Positions 63,734-64,000 of a DNA stretch of 64,000 nt are shown here, piece by piece. Made by a program: the position numbers and the translations under genes. Below the pieces are notes generated by a model, which saw nothing but the letters and a program-made list of their open reading frames with translations, was not told the origin of the DNA and did not search any database. Within the stretch, counting starts at the first letter, position 1. Every line of letters starts with the position of its first letter. Source of the stretch: CAMDPA01 sp965223035 (GTDB lineage: Bacteria > Pseudomonadota > Alphaproteobacteria > Rhizobiales > Hyphomicrobiaceae); assembly GCA_965223035.1 (NCBI GenBank), contig OZ244980.1:2046001-2110000 (forward strand), given 5' to 3'.

Positions 63734-63999
63734 TCGATGTCCGGATCATCGGATAGAGCATTGAAAATTTTCGCAAAAACATCACGCGCAGCCCAATAAC
63801 GAAAGCGCTGAAACACCGTATTCCAATTGCCGAATTCCGATGGCAGGTCGCGCCATGGACTGCCCGTGCGAACGATCCACAGAACGGCTTCGATGAACAC
63901 CCGACCATCACCACCGGTGCGACCGGCATCGGTCTTCTTGCCCAGACAAAGCGGCTCAATCTTTTCCCACTGACGATCTGTCAAACAGTAACGAAGCAT
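63610..63999 (-). CDS. IS5-family transposase, first frame (OrfA)
   Basis: 129 residues. N-terminal DNA-binding part LTDRQWEKIEPL, then GSPWRDLPSEFGNWNTVFQRFRYWA, the strong IS5/IS427 signature, and the first catalytic Asp in MIDATIVHVHRH. The frame ends after the A4G5 slippage site. Translation continues in OrfB after a -1 shift; the fused product would be the DDE transposase. Confidence 0.9.
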   Translation of the reverse strand: MLRYCLTDRQWEKIEPLCLGKKTDAGRTGGDGRVFIEAVLWIVRTGSPWRDLPSEFGNWNTVFQRFRYWAARDVFAKIFNALSDDPDIECAMIDATIVHVHRHGHGAKGGLKVRPSASRRAGGQRRLSH

Positions 64000-64000
64000 T

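Larger units (their letters stand above)
63234..64000 (-). mobile_element. IS5-family (IS427-group-like) insertion sequence, cut by the window end
   Basis: Starts with GGGCCTGTTGTGATTCAG next to a CTAG; IS427-group elements are known to target CTAG/TA. Contains two overlapping transposase frames in the minus direction (63610-63999 and 63248-63733), joined by a frameshift at an A4G5 run near 63671-63680. The transposase appears complete at its N-terminus (start 63999), but the outer inverted repeat lies beyond 64000. Confidence 0.85.

Overview
The window looks like chromosomal DNA of a high-GC alphaproteobacterium. Signs are the lysA-lptM-argH order with tlpA next to it, a compact smpB-dapA neighbourhood, dnaK followed by dnaJ, and many intergenic palindromic repeats ending in CTAG. 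I could not fix the genus. I saw no rRNA, tRNA or CRISPR array.

Layout. 1-2783 (minus) is a 3'-truncated indolepyruvate ferredoxin oxidoreductase. 3-9.4 kb holds two anchored low-complexity proteins, a membrane-anchored Fe(II)/2-oxoglutarate oxygenase and a soluble lytic transglycosylase. 9.7-14.9 kb (plus) holds dapA, smpB, a cysteine-less peroxiredoxin-like protein and molybdate uptake genes modA, modB, modC; modA is separated from modBC by 500 bp of repeats. 15-21 kb (minus) has pgi, dnaJ and dnaK. 21-28.8 kb (plus) has an AlkB-like oxygenase, a large SPFH-domain membrane protein, a polytopic alpha/beta hydrolase and an isochorismatase-like hydrolase.

28.8-37 kb is an aerobic benzoyl-CoA (box) cluster: boxR on the minus strand, then hydrolase, boxC, boxB, boxA and a benzoate-CoA ligase gene on the plus strand. 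Benzoate would be activated to benzoyl-CoA, epoxidised by BoxAB and ring-opened by BoxC. TGCA-N6-TGCA motifs lie just upstream of boxR and boxC and probably are BoxR operators. No boxD-type gene is seen. 37-41.7 kb (minus) has a TIGR02466-like oxygenase, dxs and a ThDP enzyme. 41.9-48.2 kb (minus) is a second aromatic-catabolism group: a dihydroxyphthalate decarboxylase/NMT1-like protein, an HpcH/HpaI aldolase, a LigJ-like hydratase, an intradiol (hydroxyquinol-type) dioxygenase and an aldehyde dehydrogenase. 48.6-55.6 kb is housekeeping: lysA, lptM, argH, tlpA, mobA, mobB and a GNAT enzyme. 55.9-59.4 kb carries two exported proteins built of related beta-repeat units, one with a von Willebrand A domain. 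59.7-63.2 kb has a nitroreductase, flavin reductase, rhodanese, chorismate mutase and small membrane proteins. The window ends inside an IS5-family insertion sequence.

The most unusual feature is non-coding: 14 copies of a roughly 60-90 bp palindrome (type 1) and about 12 copies or pieces of a second 100-150 bp element (type 2), which share TAGATCAT/CTAG termini. Five genes take their TAG stop codon from these elements, one gene's last ~20 codons are element sequence, and the terminal IS sits exactly at the CTAG edge of a type 1 copy.
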